From NCBI GenBank assembly GCA_035556735.1, contig DATMFF010000005.1, positions 186,001 to 250,000 of the forward strand: a stretch of DNA of 64,000 nt, read 5' to 3'. Shown here piece after piece: positions 44,276-53,292 of this stretch. The stretch's first letter is position 1; each line of letters opens with the position of its first letter. The stretch comes from CANJBX01 sp035556735 (GTDB lineage: Bacteria; Pseudomonadota; Alphaproteobacteria; Rhizobiales; Xanthobacteraceae). The notes beneath the pieces are model-generated. The model made no database searches. It was not told the origin of the DNA and worked only from the letters and a program-made list of their open reading frames with translations. Made by a program: the position numbers and the translations under genes.

Positions 44276-45047
44276 CTACGCCGCCATTGCGTCGACCCTG
44301 AGCGCTGCCGTGCGCGACGCCGGAGCGCTGGCGCTGACGACCTTCCAGGGCGCGCTCCGGCATTGGACCAAGGACCGCGACTCGCCGGTCTCGGAAGCCG
44401 ACCTCGCGGTCGACGCGCTGCTCAAGGCGCGCCTGGCGATGCCCGGCATCGGCTGGCTCTCCGAAGAGACCGAGGACGATCCGGCGCGGCTCGCGGCGCG
44501 GCGGGTGTGGGTGGTCGACCCCATCGACGGCACGCGCGCCTACATCGCCGGCCTGCCGGACTGGACGATCTCGGCGGCGCTCGTCGAGGACGGACGGCCC
44601 ATCGTCGCCGCCCTCTATGCACCGGTGGGAAACGAGTTCTTCCTGGCGATCGCGGGGGCCGGCGCGACCTGCAACGGCATGGCGATCCAGGTGACGGGCG
44701 AGGCGACCCTCGCCGGCACCCGGATCGCCGGCCCCAAGCGCGCGCTCGAGGAGCTGGCGCGCCACGAGCCGACGCTGGTCATCCAGCCGCGCGTGCACTC
44801 GCTGGCGCTGCGCCTCGCGCGCGTGGCGCAGGGCACGTTCGACGCGGCTTTCGCGGGCGGCAACAGCCATGACTGGGACCTTGCGGCAGCCGATCTTTTG
44901 GTGCACGAAGCCGGGGGCATCCTGACAACGCTTGCGGGAGAATCGGCCATCTACAACCGGCCAGAGCCTGTGCATGGGCCTCTGATCGCCGCCGGCCGTC
45001 CGCGCGCCAGGCTATTATCGGACCTTCTGCGCAGCCGGCTGCCCTGA
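44262..45047 (+). CDS. Inositol monophosphatase superfamily phosphatase (CysQ-like)
   Basis: The 261-residue Mg-dependent phosphatase has SEE (67-69), DPIDGT (86-91) and a downstream HDWDLAAADLLVHEAGG, the metal and substrate motifs of the IMPase/CysQ fold. It may hydrolyse 3'-phosphoadenosine 5'-phosphate or inositol phosphates. It starts at TTG 44262, overlapping pmbA by 14 bp, with GAAGGG upstream. It is probably co-translated with pmbA. Confidence 0.85.
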   Translation: MRGSDYAAIASTLSAAVRDAGALALTTFQGALRHWTKDRDSPVSEADLAVDALLKARLAMPGIGWLSEETEDDPARLAARRVWVVDPIDGTRAYIAGLPDWTISAALVEDGRPIVAALYAPVGNEFFLAIAGAGATCNGMAIQVTGEATLAGTRIAGPKRALEELARHEPTLVIQPRVHSLALRLARVAQGTFDAAFAGGNSHDWDLAAADLLVHEAGGILTTLAGESAIYNRPEPVHGPLIAAGRPRARLLSDLLRSRLP

Positions 45048-45083
45048 GCGGCCGGGCGGCGCATCAACGTTCTAGGACCTGAA

Positions 45084-45338
45084 ATGACAACTGAACCGGC
45101 GGCCAAGCAACTGCTGCACCTGGTGTTCGGCGGCGAACTGAGGGACCTCGACAGCGTCGAGTTCCGCGACCTCTCCAAGCTCGACCTCGTCGGCATCTAT
45201 CCGAACTATGCAGCCGCCTATGCCGCCTGGAAGGCGAAGGCGCAGCAGACCGTGGACAACGCCCACATGCGCTACTTCATCGTCCACATGCACCGGCTGC
45301 TGGATCCCGACGAGCAGCACCGCGGCGGATCGCGCTGA
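45084..45338 (+). CDS. DUF4170 family protein
   Basis: The 84-residue protein has LLHLVFGGELRDLDSVEFRDLSKLDLVGIYPNYAAAYAAWKAKAQQTVDNAHMRYFIVHMHRLLDPD, matching the alphaproteobacterial DUF4170 family. Its function is unknown, but the gene occurs between the IMPase-like and lysophospholipid acyltransferase genes in many Hyphomicrobiales. It is likely cytoplasmic. Confidence 0.85.
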   Translation: MTTEPAAKQLLHLVFGGELRDLDSVEFRDLSKLDLVGIYPNYAAAYAAWKAKAQQTVDNAHMRYFIVHMHRLLDPDEQHRGGSR

Positions 45339-45354
45339 AACCGGCGCGCGCGAG

Positions 45355-46062
45355 ATGAAGCTCCTGCGGCGGATCACGCGAACGCGTGGCTTCAAGTCGG
45401 CGATCGGCCTGATCGCGGCGGAATACCTGCGCTTCGTCTGGAAGACCAACCGCGTCATCATCGATCCGCCCGACCTCTACGAGCGCGTCGAGCCCGACCT
45501 GCCCCTGATCATCGCCATGTGGCACGGGCAGCATTTCATGATGCCGTTCCTCAAGAAGAACCGTCCCAATCACCGCTCGAAGGTCTTGATCTCACGCCAC
45601 CACGACGGCGACATTAATGCGATCGCGGCCGAGCGCCTTGGCGTCGGCACGATCCGTGGCTCCGGCGATCACGGTGGCAGGTTCGACCGCAAGGGCGGCG
45701 TAGGCGCCTTCAAGGGCATGATGGACGCGCTCAACCAGGGCTACAACGTGGCGCTCACGGCCGACGTGCCCAAGGTCGCGCGCGTCGCCGGCAACGGCAT
45801 CATCAAGCTGGCGAGCTTCTCGGGCCGGCCGATCTATGCGGCCGCCGTCGTGACCAGCCGCCGCATCGAGCTCAACAACTGGGACAAGTCGGCGGTGAAC
45901 CTGCCGTTCGGGCGCATCGTGATCGCCGCCGACGGCCCGATCCGCGTGCCGGCCCACGCCGAGGACGACGTGGTCGAACACTATCGCAGCCTGGTGCAGG
46001 ACCGGCTCGACGCCATCACCGCGCGCGCCTACGCGATCGCCGAGGGGAAGATCAAGCCGTGA
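45355..46062 (+). CDS. DUF374 lysophospholipid acyltransferase-like protein
   Basis: The 235-residue membrane-associated protein has AMWHGQHFMMPF and ISRHHDGDINA segments of the DUF374 lysophospholipid acyltransferase family, often near waaA and lpxK. It may acylate a lipid A or phospholipid precursor. The specific reaction is unproven. Its stop overlaps the GTG start of waaA. Confidence 0.85.
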   Translation: MKLLRRITRTRGFKSAIGLIAAEYLRFVWKTNRVIIDPPDLYERVEPDLPLIIAMWHGQHFMMPFLKKNRPNHRSKVLISRHHDGDINAIAAERLGVGTIRGSGDHGGRFDRKGGVGAFKGMMDALNQGYNVALTADVPKVARVAGNGIIKLASFSGRPIYAAAVVTSRRIELNNWDKSAVNLPFGRIVIAADGPIRVPAHAEDDVVEHYRSLVQDRLDAITARAYAIAEGKIKP

Positions 46063-47360
46063 GCGAGCGGCTGCCCGCGAGTCTTGCCGCCTACCGGCTG
46101 CTGACGCGGGCGGCGACGCCGCTCGCCGGCCAGTTGCTGCGCCATCGCCTCAAGCGCGGCAAGGAGAATGAGGCGCGCCTCGGCGAGCGGCGCGGCGAGA
46201 GCAGGCTCACGCGGCCCGCCGGCCCGCTGGTGTGGCTGCACGGCGCCAGCGTCGGCGAGCTGATGGCGGCGCTGCCGCTGATCGAGCGCATCAAGGCGCG
46301 CGGCTTCGCGGTGCTCGTGACCTCCGGCACGGTGACCTCGGCGGCGCTCGCGCGCCAGCGCCTGCCGCACGGGGCCATCCACCAGTTCCTTCCGCTCGAT
46401 GCGCCCGGCTTCGTCGAACGCTTCCTCGACCACTGGCGGCCCTCGCTCGCGCTGTTCGTCGAATCCGACCTGTGGCCCAACCTCATCCTCGCCGCGGCCG
46501 ACCGCGCCGTCCCGCTCATCCTGCTCAACGGCCGCCTGTCGGAGCGTTCGTTCGAGCGCTGGCGCAAGATGCCGAGCGCGATCGAGGCGCTGCTCAAGCG
46601 CTTCGACCTCTGCCTCGTGCGCACGCCCTCGGACGCCAAGCGCTTCGGCGAACTGGGCGCGCTGCGCCTGTCGGTGGTCGGCAATCTCAAGTTCGACGTG
46701 CCGCAGCTTCCGGTCGACGACGCCAAGCTCGCGGCGCTCGCCAAGGCGCTCGGCAGCCGGCCCGTGATCGCCGCCGCCTCCACCCATCCCGGCGAGGAGC
46801 GCGCGATCATCGACGTGCACCTGCGCCTGCGCGCAGCCTTCCCCGGGCTCGCCACCATCATCGTGCCGCGCCATCCCGAACGCGGCGCCGAGGTGGCCGC
46901 GCTCGTCGCCGCGCGCAGCCTCGCGGTCACGCAGCGCTCCGCCGGCAAGCTGCCCGACAGTTCGAGCGACGTTTACGTGTGCGACACCGTCGGCGAGCTC
47001 GGCCTGATCTACCGGCTGGCGCCGGTGGTGTTCATGGGCGGCTCGCTCGTGCCGCACGGCGGGCAGAATCCGATCGAGGCGATCAAGCTCGGCGCCGCGA
47101 TCCTGCACGGGCCGTTCATCTCGAACTTCGCCGAGATCTATGCGGCGCTCGACGGCGCCAAGGGCGCCGACCTCGTCGCCGACCCGGGCCGCCTCGCCCA
47201 GCGCGCCGGCCAATGGCTGCGGGACGCCGAGGAGCGCCGGCGCGTGGTGGCGGCGGCGCAGAAGACGGTCGCTGCGCTCGGCGGCGCGCTCGACCGCACG
47301 CTGGCGGCGCTCGACCCGTATCTCGTGCAGCTCCGGCTCGAGCACCACGCCGATGCGTGA
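46059..47360 (+). CDS. waaA: 3-Deoxy-D-manno-octulosonic acid transferase
   Basis: The 433-residue GT30 glycosyltransferase adds Kdo to lipid IVA at the inner membrane. The conserved catalytic acid lies in LHGASVGE (Glu67), and donor-binding motifs are AASTHPGEE and SLVPHGGQNPIEA. It starts at GTG 46059, overlapping the previous stop by 4 bp, and overlaps lpxK by 8 bp. It is part of the LPS-core block. Confidence 0.95.
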   Translation: MSERLPASLAAYRLLTRAATPLAGQLLRHRLKRGKENEARLGERRGESRLTRPAGPLVWLHGASVGELMAALPLIERIKARGFAVLVTSGTVTSAALARQRLPHGAIHQFLPLDAPGFVERFLDHWRPSLALFVESDLWPNLILAAADRAVPLILLNGRLSERSFERWRKMPSAIEALLKRFDLCLVRTPSDAKRFGELGALRLSVVGNLKFDVPQLPVDDAKLAALAKALGSRPVIAAASTHPGEERAIIDVHLRLRAAFPGLATIIVPRHPERGAEVAALVAARSLAVTQRSAGKLPDSSSDVYVCDTVGELGLIYRLAPVVFMGGSLVPHGGQNPIEAIKLGAAILHGPFISNFAEIYAALDGAKGADLVADPGRLAQRAGQWLRDAEERRRVVAAAQKTVAALGGALDRTLAALDPYLVQLRLEHHADA

Positions 47361-48360
47361 GCCGGCGTTCTGGCGCAGCAGCACGCCGCTCGCGCAGCTC
47401 CTCGCGCCCGCCGCCCTGATCTACGCCGCCATCGCCGATGCGCGCATGCGCCGCGCGGGCGCCCGCGCGGGCGTGCCGGTGCTGTGCGTCGGCAACTTCA
47501 CGGTCGGCGGCGCCGGCAAGACGCCGAGCGCGCTCACGCTCGCCAAGCTGCTGCTGGCGCGCAGCATGAAGCCGTTCTTCCTCACGCGCGGGTATGGCGG
47601 CCGCGCGCGCGGGCCGCTGCTGGTGCAGGCCGGACACACCGCCGCCGAGGTCGGCGACGAGGCGTTGGTGCTGGCGCGGCTCGCGCCGACCATCGTCGCG
47701 CACGACCGCGCCGCCGGCGCCGACGCGGCGGTCGCGGCCGGAGCGAACGTCATCGTGATGGACGACGGCTTCCAGAACCCGGCGCTCGAGAAGGATTTCG
47801 CGCTGGTGGTGATCGACGGCGAGCGCGGCATCGGCAACGGCTGGGTGTTTCCCGCCGGCCCGTTACGCGCCTCGCTCGACGTGCAGCTTGCCTACGCCGA
47901 CGCGATCCTGGTGATGGGCGGCATCTCGTCGTCGACGCGGCAGGTGATGGCGCGCGCCCGCGCCGGCGGCATCCCGGTGCTGACCGGACAGCTCGTGCCC
48001 GATCCGCAGGCGGTGGCGGCGCTGCAGGGCAGGAAGGTGCTGGCCTATGCCGGCATCGGCAATCCGGACAAGTTCCTCGCGACGCTCGCGGCCAGCGGCA
48101 TTTACGTCGCCGAGGCGCGCCGCTTCGCGGACCATCACCCGTTCACGCCGAGCGAGGCCAAGGCTCTGCTGCAGGTTGCAAGGCGCGGCGGCCTGACGCT
48201 GGTCACGACGGAAAAAGACATGGCGCGGCTGCGCGGCGACGAGCGGCTCGCAGCGCTCGCGGATGCAAGCAGCGTGCTGCCCGTCACCATGGCGTTCGAC
48301 GACGAGGCCGCAGCACGGCGCGACGTCATCGACGGGTTTATGAAGGCGGCGAGCGGCTGA
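47353..48360 (+). CDS. lpxK: Tetraacyldisaccharide 4'-kinase
   Basis: The 335-residue enzyme phosphorylates the lipid A disaccharide. Its Walker A motif is GNFTVGGAGKT (48-58). MDDGFQNP and FADHHPFT match LpxK. The ATG at 47353 overlaps waaA by 8 bp. It is convergent with DUF2093, with 3 bp between stops. Confidence 0.95.
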   Translation: MREPAFWRSSTPLAQLLAPAALIYAAIADARMRRAGARAGVPVLCVGNFTVGGAGKTPSALTLAKLLLARSMKPFFLTRGYGGRARGPLLVQAGHTAAEVGDEALVLARLAPTIVAHDRAAGADAAVAAGANVIVMDDGFQNPALEKDFALVVIDGERGIGNGWVFPAGPLRASLDVQLAYADAILVMGGISSSTRQVMARARAGGIPVLTGQLVPDPQAVAALQGRKVLAYAGIGNPDKFLATLAASGIYVAEARRFADHHPFTPSEAKALLQVARRGGLTLVTTEKDMARLRGDERLAALADASSVLPVTMAFDDEAAARRDVIDGFMKAASG

Positions 48361-48363
48361 GGC

Positions 48364-48582
48364 TTACTTCACGCGCTCGGGGTGCAGGCGCTTGAGCACG
48401 GCCTCCGGGCTGGCATAGGCCTCCTGCCGCTCCACGCTCCAGTACTTGAGCTCGTCGAGCGGGATGGGAACGCCCGTGACCGCACAGCGCACGAAGGCGC
48501 CGGGACGAATCACGCGAAAGTCACCGTCGAGATACTTGATCTCCGCCTCTCCGGGCGAGCGGTGATCGTAGCGGTTGAGCAC
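48364..48582 (-). CDS. DUF2093 family protein
   Basis: This 72-residue protein begins MLNRYDHRSPGEAEIKYLDGDFRVIRPGAFVRCAVTGVPIPLDELKYWSVERQEAY, matching the alphaproteobacterial DUF2093 family. Its function is unknown. The length and position beside lpxK and xseA fit other members. Confidence 0.9.
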   Translation of the reverse strand: MLNRYDHRSPGEAEIKYLDGDFRVIRPGAFVRCAVTGVPIPLDELKYWSVERQEAYASPEAVLKRLHPERVK

Positions 48583-48760
48583 GTGCGCGTCTCCTGGGGG
48601 CGGAATGGCCCTGCGGTCGTTGCAACATAATCATTCCGCCGCCCGGGCGAAACCCCGGGCGCGGTCGCTGCGCGGGCGATGCTGGCGAAATCGTGAGGAC
48701 GGCAGATCGTGCGTTTCGGATCGGCGCTGGTATATCTGAGCGGGCGTTTGGGAGTTCTGC

Positions 48761-49600
48761 ATGCGCCTGGCCCTTCTGGCTCTCGTCACATGTGCCGCCG
48801 TGTGCGCGACCGTGCCCGCGATCGCGGCGCCGGCGCAGACGCAGGCAGTCGAGTTCAAGAGCGGCGATGTCAGCATCAAGGCCGTTCTGTTCATGCCGGA
48901 GGGCCCGGGACCATTTCCCGCCGTCGTCGGCCTGCACGGCTGCGAGGGGCTGAACGGCCCGGGCGGCGTGCTCTCTCCACATTACCGCGAATGGGCCGAC
49001 CGCCTCGGCAAGGCAGGTTTTGCCGTGCTCTACCCGGACAGCTTCGGCCCGCGCGGCATCGAGACCCAGTGCCGCAGCCGCGGCTCGGTGCTGCGCGCGA
49101 GCAGGCAACGGGTCGCGGATGCGAACGCGGCGCGCGTGTGGCTGCAGCAGCAGCCTTTCGTCAAGCCCGACCGGGTGTCGCTTGCCGGATGGTCGAGCGG
49201 CGGCACGAATACGCTGTGGGCCGTGCGCACACGCGCCAGGGCGAAAGACGGCAAGCCTGATTTCCGATCGGCGGTGGCGCTCTACCCGGGCTGCACACGG
49301 CTGGACGCGCTCGCCTGGGCCGCACGTGTCCCGACGCTGATCCTCATCGGCGGCGCCGACGATCTCGCCTCGGCGCGTCAGTGCGAGAAGATGGTCGCCA
49401 ACGCGCGTGGTCGCAGCGCACGTGTGTCGTTCGTCGTCTATCCCGGCGCCTACCATGGCTTCGACCACCCGCACGAGACGCTGCAGGTTCGCTCGGGTTA
49501 TGCCCTGTCGGCCAACGCCTCCGGCCGCGTTCACACCGGCACGAACGTCGCCGCGCGCAACGATGCGCTCCGGCGCGTGCCGCAATGGCTGGCGCGTTAG
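48761..49600 (+). CDS. Exported dienelactone-hydrolase-like protein
   Basis: The 279-residue alpha/beta hydrolase has a signal peptide ending near AIAAPA. The nucleophile elbow GWSSG has Ser where classical dienelactone hydrolases have Cys. A catalytic His lies in YPGAYHGFDHP and an aspartate in LIGGADD. Its substrate could be an ester or other carboxyl compound. It lies between DUF2093 and xseA. Confidence 0.82.
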   Translation: MRLALLALVTCAAVCATVPAIAAPAQTQAVEFKSGDVSIKAVLFMPEGPGPFPAVVGLHGCEGLNGPGGVLSPHYREWADRLGKAGFAVLYPDSFGPRGIETQCRSRGSVLRASRQRVADANAARVWLQQQPFVKPDRVSLAGWSSGGTNTLWAVRTRARAKDGKPDFRSAVALYPGCTRLDALAWAARVPTLILIGGADDLASARQCEKMVANARGRSARVSFVVYPGAYHGFDHPHETLQVRSGYALSANASGRVHTGTNVAARNDALRRVPQWLAR

Positions 49601-49616
49601 AGCAGGCTGACCGTCC

Positions 49617-51221
49617 TCAGAACAGGGTGCCCTGCCCCTCGTTGCCGCCACCGCCGCGGCGACGGCGCAGGCGCGGCGCGGGCGACGGCGGCGCGGCGGC
49701 GCGCGTTCCCGTCGCCAGCGCGGCGACGCGGCCGTCGGCGAACTCGATGTCGAGCGCGAGCCCCGGGGCGATGCCGGCGGCGCCGTGCAGCGGCTTACCG
49801 GCGGCGTCGCGCACCAGGGCGAAGCCGCGCGCCAGCACGCCGTGATAGGACAGCGCCGTCAGCAGCCCGCTTGCACGTTCGAGGCGCGCCGCGCGGCGGT
49901 CGAGCACCGCCTCGATGGCGCGCTCGGCGCGTTCCATGAGGCGCGTCACCTGCTCGCGCTGTCGCTCGATCATCTCGCGGCGCGCGCGCGCATTGGCGCG
50001 CAAAGCCGTCGACAGGCGCTGCGCGGTCGCATCGAAGCGCTCGCGCCGGCGCTCCACCAGCACGCGCAGGCCCTGCGCCGTACCGCGCGCGCAGCGCTGC
50101 AGGCGCTCGTCCTGCATCCTGATCTGCGTGCGCAGGATCTGCGGACCAAGGCGCGCGGCGATCCGCGAGAGCTCGGTGCGGTGAATCTGCGCGTTGGCGC
50201 GCAGCGCACGCGGCAGCCGGTCGGCGCAGGCATCGAGCCGCTGGCGCGGCTGCGCCAGCAGCGCGTCGGGCGACGGCAGCGCGCGGGCGGCGGCGCGCAG
50301 CTCGGTGCGGCGCGCCTCCATGCCGCGTTGCCAGCAGGCGAAGGCGCGGCGCGCGACGTTGGCAAGCCCGTCCATCAACTCCGCGCGCACCGGCACCGCC
50401 ATCTCGGCCGCCGCCGTCGGCGTCGGGGCGCGACGGTCGGCCGCGAAGTCGATCAGGGTGATGTCGGTCTCGTGCCCGACGGCGGAGATCAGCGGGATAT
50501 GGCTCTCGGCCGCGGCACGCACCACGATCTCTTCGTTGAACGACCACAGGTCCTCGATCGAGCCGCCGCCGCGCGCCACGATCAGCACGTCGGGCCGGCG
50601 CAGCGCACCCTGCTCGGGGAGCGCGTTGAAGCCGCGGATGGCGGCGGCGACCTCCTCGGCCGCGCCGTCGCCCTGCACCCGCACCGGCCACACCAGCACG
50701 TGGCGCGGGAAGCGGTCGGACAGGCGGTGGAGGATGTCGCGGATGACGGCGCCGGTCGGCGAGGTCACCACGCCGACGACGTGCGGCAGGTAGGGCAGGA
50801 GCTGCTTGCGCGCCTCGTCGAACAGGCCTTCGGCGGCGAGCTTCTGCTTGCGCTGCTCGAGCAGCGCCATCAGAGCGCCGACGCCGGCGGGCTCGAGGCT
50901 CTCGATGACGATCTGGTAGGTGGAGCGGCCCGGGTAGGTGGTGAGCCGCCCCGTGGCCACCACTTCCATACCCTCCTCGGGCTTGAAGCGCATGCGCGCG
51001 AAGGCGGCGCGCCACACGACCGCGTCGATGCGCGCGCTTTCGTCCTTCAGGGCGAAATAGCAGTGGCCCGAGGAATGCGGCCCGCGATAGCCGGAGATCT
51101 CGCCGCGCACGCGCACGTGGCCGAATTCGTCCTCGACGGTGCGCTTGAGCGCCGCCGACAATTCGGAGACGGACCATTCGGGAACGTTGAGTCTCGGCTC
51201 GGCGGCCGCAGCGTTGCTCAT
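49617..51221 (-). CDS. xseA: Exodeoxyribonuclease VII large subunit
   Basis: The 534-residue protein has an N-terminal OB-fold (NVPEWSVSELSAALKRTVEDEFGHVRVRGEISGYRGPHSSGHCYFALKD), a catalytic domain with TSPTGAVIRDILHRL and VARGGGSIEDLWSFNEE, and a long coiled coil (about 300-470). It pairs with XseB to degrade single-stranded DNA. No xseB gene is next to it. It is convergent with the hydrolase gene. Confidence 0.95.
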   Translation of the reverse strand: MSNAAAAEPRLNVPEWSVSELSAALKRTVEDEFGHVRVRGEISGYRGPHSSGHCYFALKDESARIDAVVWRAAFARMRFKPEEGMEVVATGRLTTYPGRSTYQIVIESLEPAGVGALMALLEQRKQKLAAEGLFDEARKQLLPYLPHVVGVVTSPTGAVIRDILHRLSDRFPRHVLVWPVRVQGDGAAEEVAAAIRGFNALPEQGALRRPDVLIVARGGGSIEDLWSFNEEIVVRAAAESHIPLISAVGHETDITLIDFAADRRAPTPTAAAEMAVPVRAELMDGLANVARRAFACWQRGMEARRTELRAAARALPSPDALLAQPRQRLDACADRLPRALRANAQIHRTELSRIAARLGPQILRTQIRMQDERLQRCARGTAQGLRVLVERRRERFDATAQRLSTALRANARARREMIERQREQVTRLMERAERAIEAVLDRRAARLERASGLLTALSYHGVLARGFALVRDAAGKPLHGAAGIAPGLALDIEFADGRVAALATGTRAAAPPSPAPRLRRRRGGGGNEGQGTLF

Positions 51222-51341
51222 GGCCGCAACCTAGCCGATTCACCCAGGCGGCCCAACCGCGCGTGGCCGCTAAATCATTGCGTGCGACCACAAAAGCGGG
51301 GCCGGTTTTGCGTCCGGTCACACGCCGGATCGCCGATCGAG

Positions 51342-51388
51342 GGCATGATCTTTGGGCGAGCCGGTATCTACTTCGCCGGATCATGCGC
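51342..51388. repeat. Diverged copy of the Rhizobiales intergenic repeat
   Basis: GGCATGATC...CCGGTATCTACTTCGCCGGATCATGC parallels the elements at 40960 and 41013 in ends and in the CCGGT...CACTT/CTACTT core, with many changes. It lies in the xseA-SRPBCC gap. Confidence 0.55.
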
Positions 51389-51395
51389 CAAAAGA

Positions 51396-51428
51396 ATACG
51401 CCGCCCGTTTGGGGGCCGGGCGGCGTAT
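51396..51428 (-). terminator. Terminator for the GST-ArsR-SRPBCC operon
   Basis: A perfect 12-bp stem ATACGCCGCCCG (51396-51407)/CGGGCGGCGTAT (51417-51428) is followed on the minus strand by TTCTTTTGG-like sequence, about 125 bp after the last gene of the operon. The remaining 51222-51341 and 51429-51552 show no gene. Confidence 0.7.
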
Positions 51429-51552
51429 CCGTTGCAACAGGTAAAGGGCTTGGTAATCAAATCGTAAATACACCCTACCCGGCCGGCGCCCGCGCCGAAG
51501 TGACCGGCGTCACAAACGTGCAGCCCTCACATCTCGTTGATCGCGCTGTGAT

Positions 51553-52014
51553 TTAGGCGGCCCGGGCGGCGAAGGCGGCAAGCAGCCGGTTCCAGCCATT
51601 CTCCGAGTCGAATATGCCGCGCATCTGGTCGGCGGCCGGTCCGTACTGCTCCAGCCTGCGGTGCTCGAGCTCCACGCGCGTACGCGCCGGTCCGAGCGCC
51701 ACGAACCTGACTTCGACTTCGGTCGTCAGCGCCGGATCGTGCTTCCAGTCGGGACCGATCTGCCACGCCAGCACGAGCCGCGCGGGCGGATCCCACACCA
51801 GAACCCTGCCCCAGTCGCATTCCGTGCCGTCGGCGGCACGCTCGAACCAGCGCCCGCCCGTGCGCGGCTCGATGATCGCCGTCTCCGCGGCCTGCTCGCC
51901 GATGTGATGGCTCGCGAGCGGCCACCATGCGCCGTGCTCCTGCGTGAACACGCGGAAGGCGCGCTCCTGGCTGGTCTCGATCTCGATGTCCTTGCGAACC
52001 GGTGCGAGCGCCAT
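51553..52014 (-). CDS. SRPBCC (AHSA1-like) domain protein
   Basis: The 153-residue START-like domain begins with IEIETSQERAFRVFTQEHGAWWP and has WDPPARLVLAWQIG and RVELEHRRLE segments. It likely binds a small hydrophobic ligand. It is the last gene of an operon with ArsR and GST. The ATG at 52014 is chosen; a GTG at 52023 is possible. ArsR plus SRPBCC pairs are common. Confidence 0.85.
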   Translation of the reverse strand: MALAPVRKDIEIETSQERAFRVFTQEHGAWWPLASHHIGEQAAETAIIEPRTGGRWFERAADGTECDWGRVLVWDPPARLVLAWQIGPDWKHDPALTTEVEVRFVALGPARTRVELEHRRLEQYGPAADQMRGIFDSENGWNRLLAAFAARAA

Positions 52015-52024
52015 GGGGATCACC

Positions 52025-52351
52025 CTATTGATGCGGCTTCTCGGCGCGCTTCTTGAGGTTGCCGAGCGCCTTCTGCCAGAGCTTGTCGAGATAGTCGCGC
52101 ACCTCGGCGACGCGCGCCGGCTCGATCCGGTAGAGGTTGCGGGTACCGATCGATTCGTGCGTCACCAGCCCGGCGTCGCTGAGCGCGCGCAGATGCTGCG
52201 ACACCGCGGGCCGGGTCACCGGCAGCTTCTCCGCGATGTCGCCGACGGAGCGAGGCCCGTCGGCGAGCATCTCGAAAATGGCCCGGCGCATCGGATCGGC
52301 GAGCACCGCCATCCGATCGGCGGGATCAGGCGTTGACCGCGCGCGGCTCAT
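52025..52351 (-). CDS. ArsR-family winged-helix regulator
   Basis: The 108-residue regulator has a winged helix (DPMRRAIFEMLADGPRSVGDIAEKLPVTRPAVSQHLRALSDAGLVTHESIGTRNLYRI), close to the metal-independent ArsR type (no Cys clusters). Its start overlaps the end of the GST gene by 26 bp. It probably represses its own operon through the double dyad at 53050-53083. Confidence 0.88.
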   Translation of the reverse strand: MSRARSTPDPADRMAVLADPMRRAIFEMLADGPRSVGDIAEKLPVTRPAVSQHLRALSDAGLVTHESIGTRNLYRIEPARVAEVRDYLDKLWQKALGNLKKRAEKPHQ

Positions 52352-53009
52352 CCCTCACCTGCATCGGCCGGGCGCCGGCGGTTCCCGGCAGGGTTTGCGG
52401 CGCCGAATCGCGCACGCTCGGGCGCGTCATGTGCCGCTCGAAATAGGCTGCCAGACGCGCATGCCGCCGCAACAGTGCCGCGCTTTCGGGCAGACGCGAC
52501 ATGTAGAACAGGATCGGCATGAAGTCCGCATCCGCGAGCGTGAACCGGTCGCCCACCAGATAGCCCGACGCGACCGCCTGGTCCATCATCGGGAATTGCG
52601 CCTCCATCTTGGGCAGAGCGGCCTCGATTGCGGCGCGATTGGGACTGCCGTCGGGGGTTCCCGGGAAGAAATAGGCCGCCACGTACTGGCGCACCCACAC
52701 CGGATCGATGGCGGTGTTGATGATCGAGATCCACTGCTCGATGCGCGCAACCCCGACCGGGTCCGACGGCCACAGCGGCGGACCGTCGAAGGTGCGCTCG
52801 ATGTAGCTGCAGATCGCGCGCGATTCCGCGATGGTCACATTGCCGTGCCGCAGCACCGGAATCTTGCCGAGGGGGTGGATGGCGCGCACCTCCGGCGTGT
52901 GCGGCATCACGGGGACGAGCGTGTAGGGCACGCCTTTCTCGGCGCAGGCGATGCGGCACATCCAGACGAAATTGCTGGCGGGTCCACCGATGATCTCAAG
53001 GTCAGCCAT
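52326..53009 (-). CDS. Glutathione S-transferase-like protein
   Basis: The 227-residue GST-fold protein has a thioredoxin-like N-domain beginning MADLEIIGGPASNFVWMCRIACAEKG, cis-Pro in GKIPVLRHGN, SRAICSYIERTF and a helical C-domain. AAGGAGG precedes the ATG at 53009. It is the first gene of the operon with ArsR and SRPBCC. Confidence 0.88.
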   Translation of the reverse strand: MADLEIIGGPASNFVWMCRIACAEKGVPYTLVPVMPHTPEVRAIHPLGKIPVLRHGNVTIAESRAICSYIERTFDGPPLWPSDPVGVARIEQWISIINTAIDPVWVRQYVAAYFFPGTPDGSPNRAAIEAALPKMEAQFPMMDQAVASGYLVGDRFTLADADFMPILFYMSRLPESAALLRRHARLAAYFERHMTRPSVRDSAPQTLPGTAGARPMQVRDEPRAVNA

Positions 53010-53049
53010 GGGAACGTCCTCCTTGCGGTGACAGGCTTGCGGCGTTTCA

Positions 53050-53083
53050 GTTAGCACAAGCTAACGGTTAGCTATCACTAACC
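53050..53083. promoter_or_regulatory. Double dyad operator upstream of the GST operon
   Basis: GTTAGC-ACAA-GCTAAC (53050-53065) abuts GGTTAG-CTATCA-CTAACC (53066-53083). Both arms are perfect, giving four (G)TTAG half-sites. This fits a multi-dimer ArsR site ahead of gst-arsR. Confidence 0.65.
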
Positions 53084-53292
53084 AATAGAGGCGTCAAGCG
53101 CCGTCCGCGGATGGTGCTTCGACCGTGATCGCCGCTCGCCCGCCGCGCGCGACGCGGTGCCTGCATGCCTCGTCTGCGGTGGGCGGCGGCTATCGCGGTG
53201 GGCAGGTTTCGGTGTAGATCAAACGACGACGAGATGCGGGTGGGACCCGCGACAATACCATTGGCGAACACCCGAATGAGGAGGAGCGCCGC

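Noticed and set aside
51342..51388. A possible riboswitch in the xseA-SRPBCC gap
   Set aside because: It aligns with the intergenic repeat at 40960-41060, so a repeat is the better explanation.
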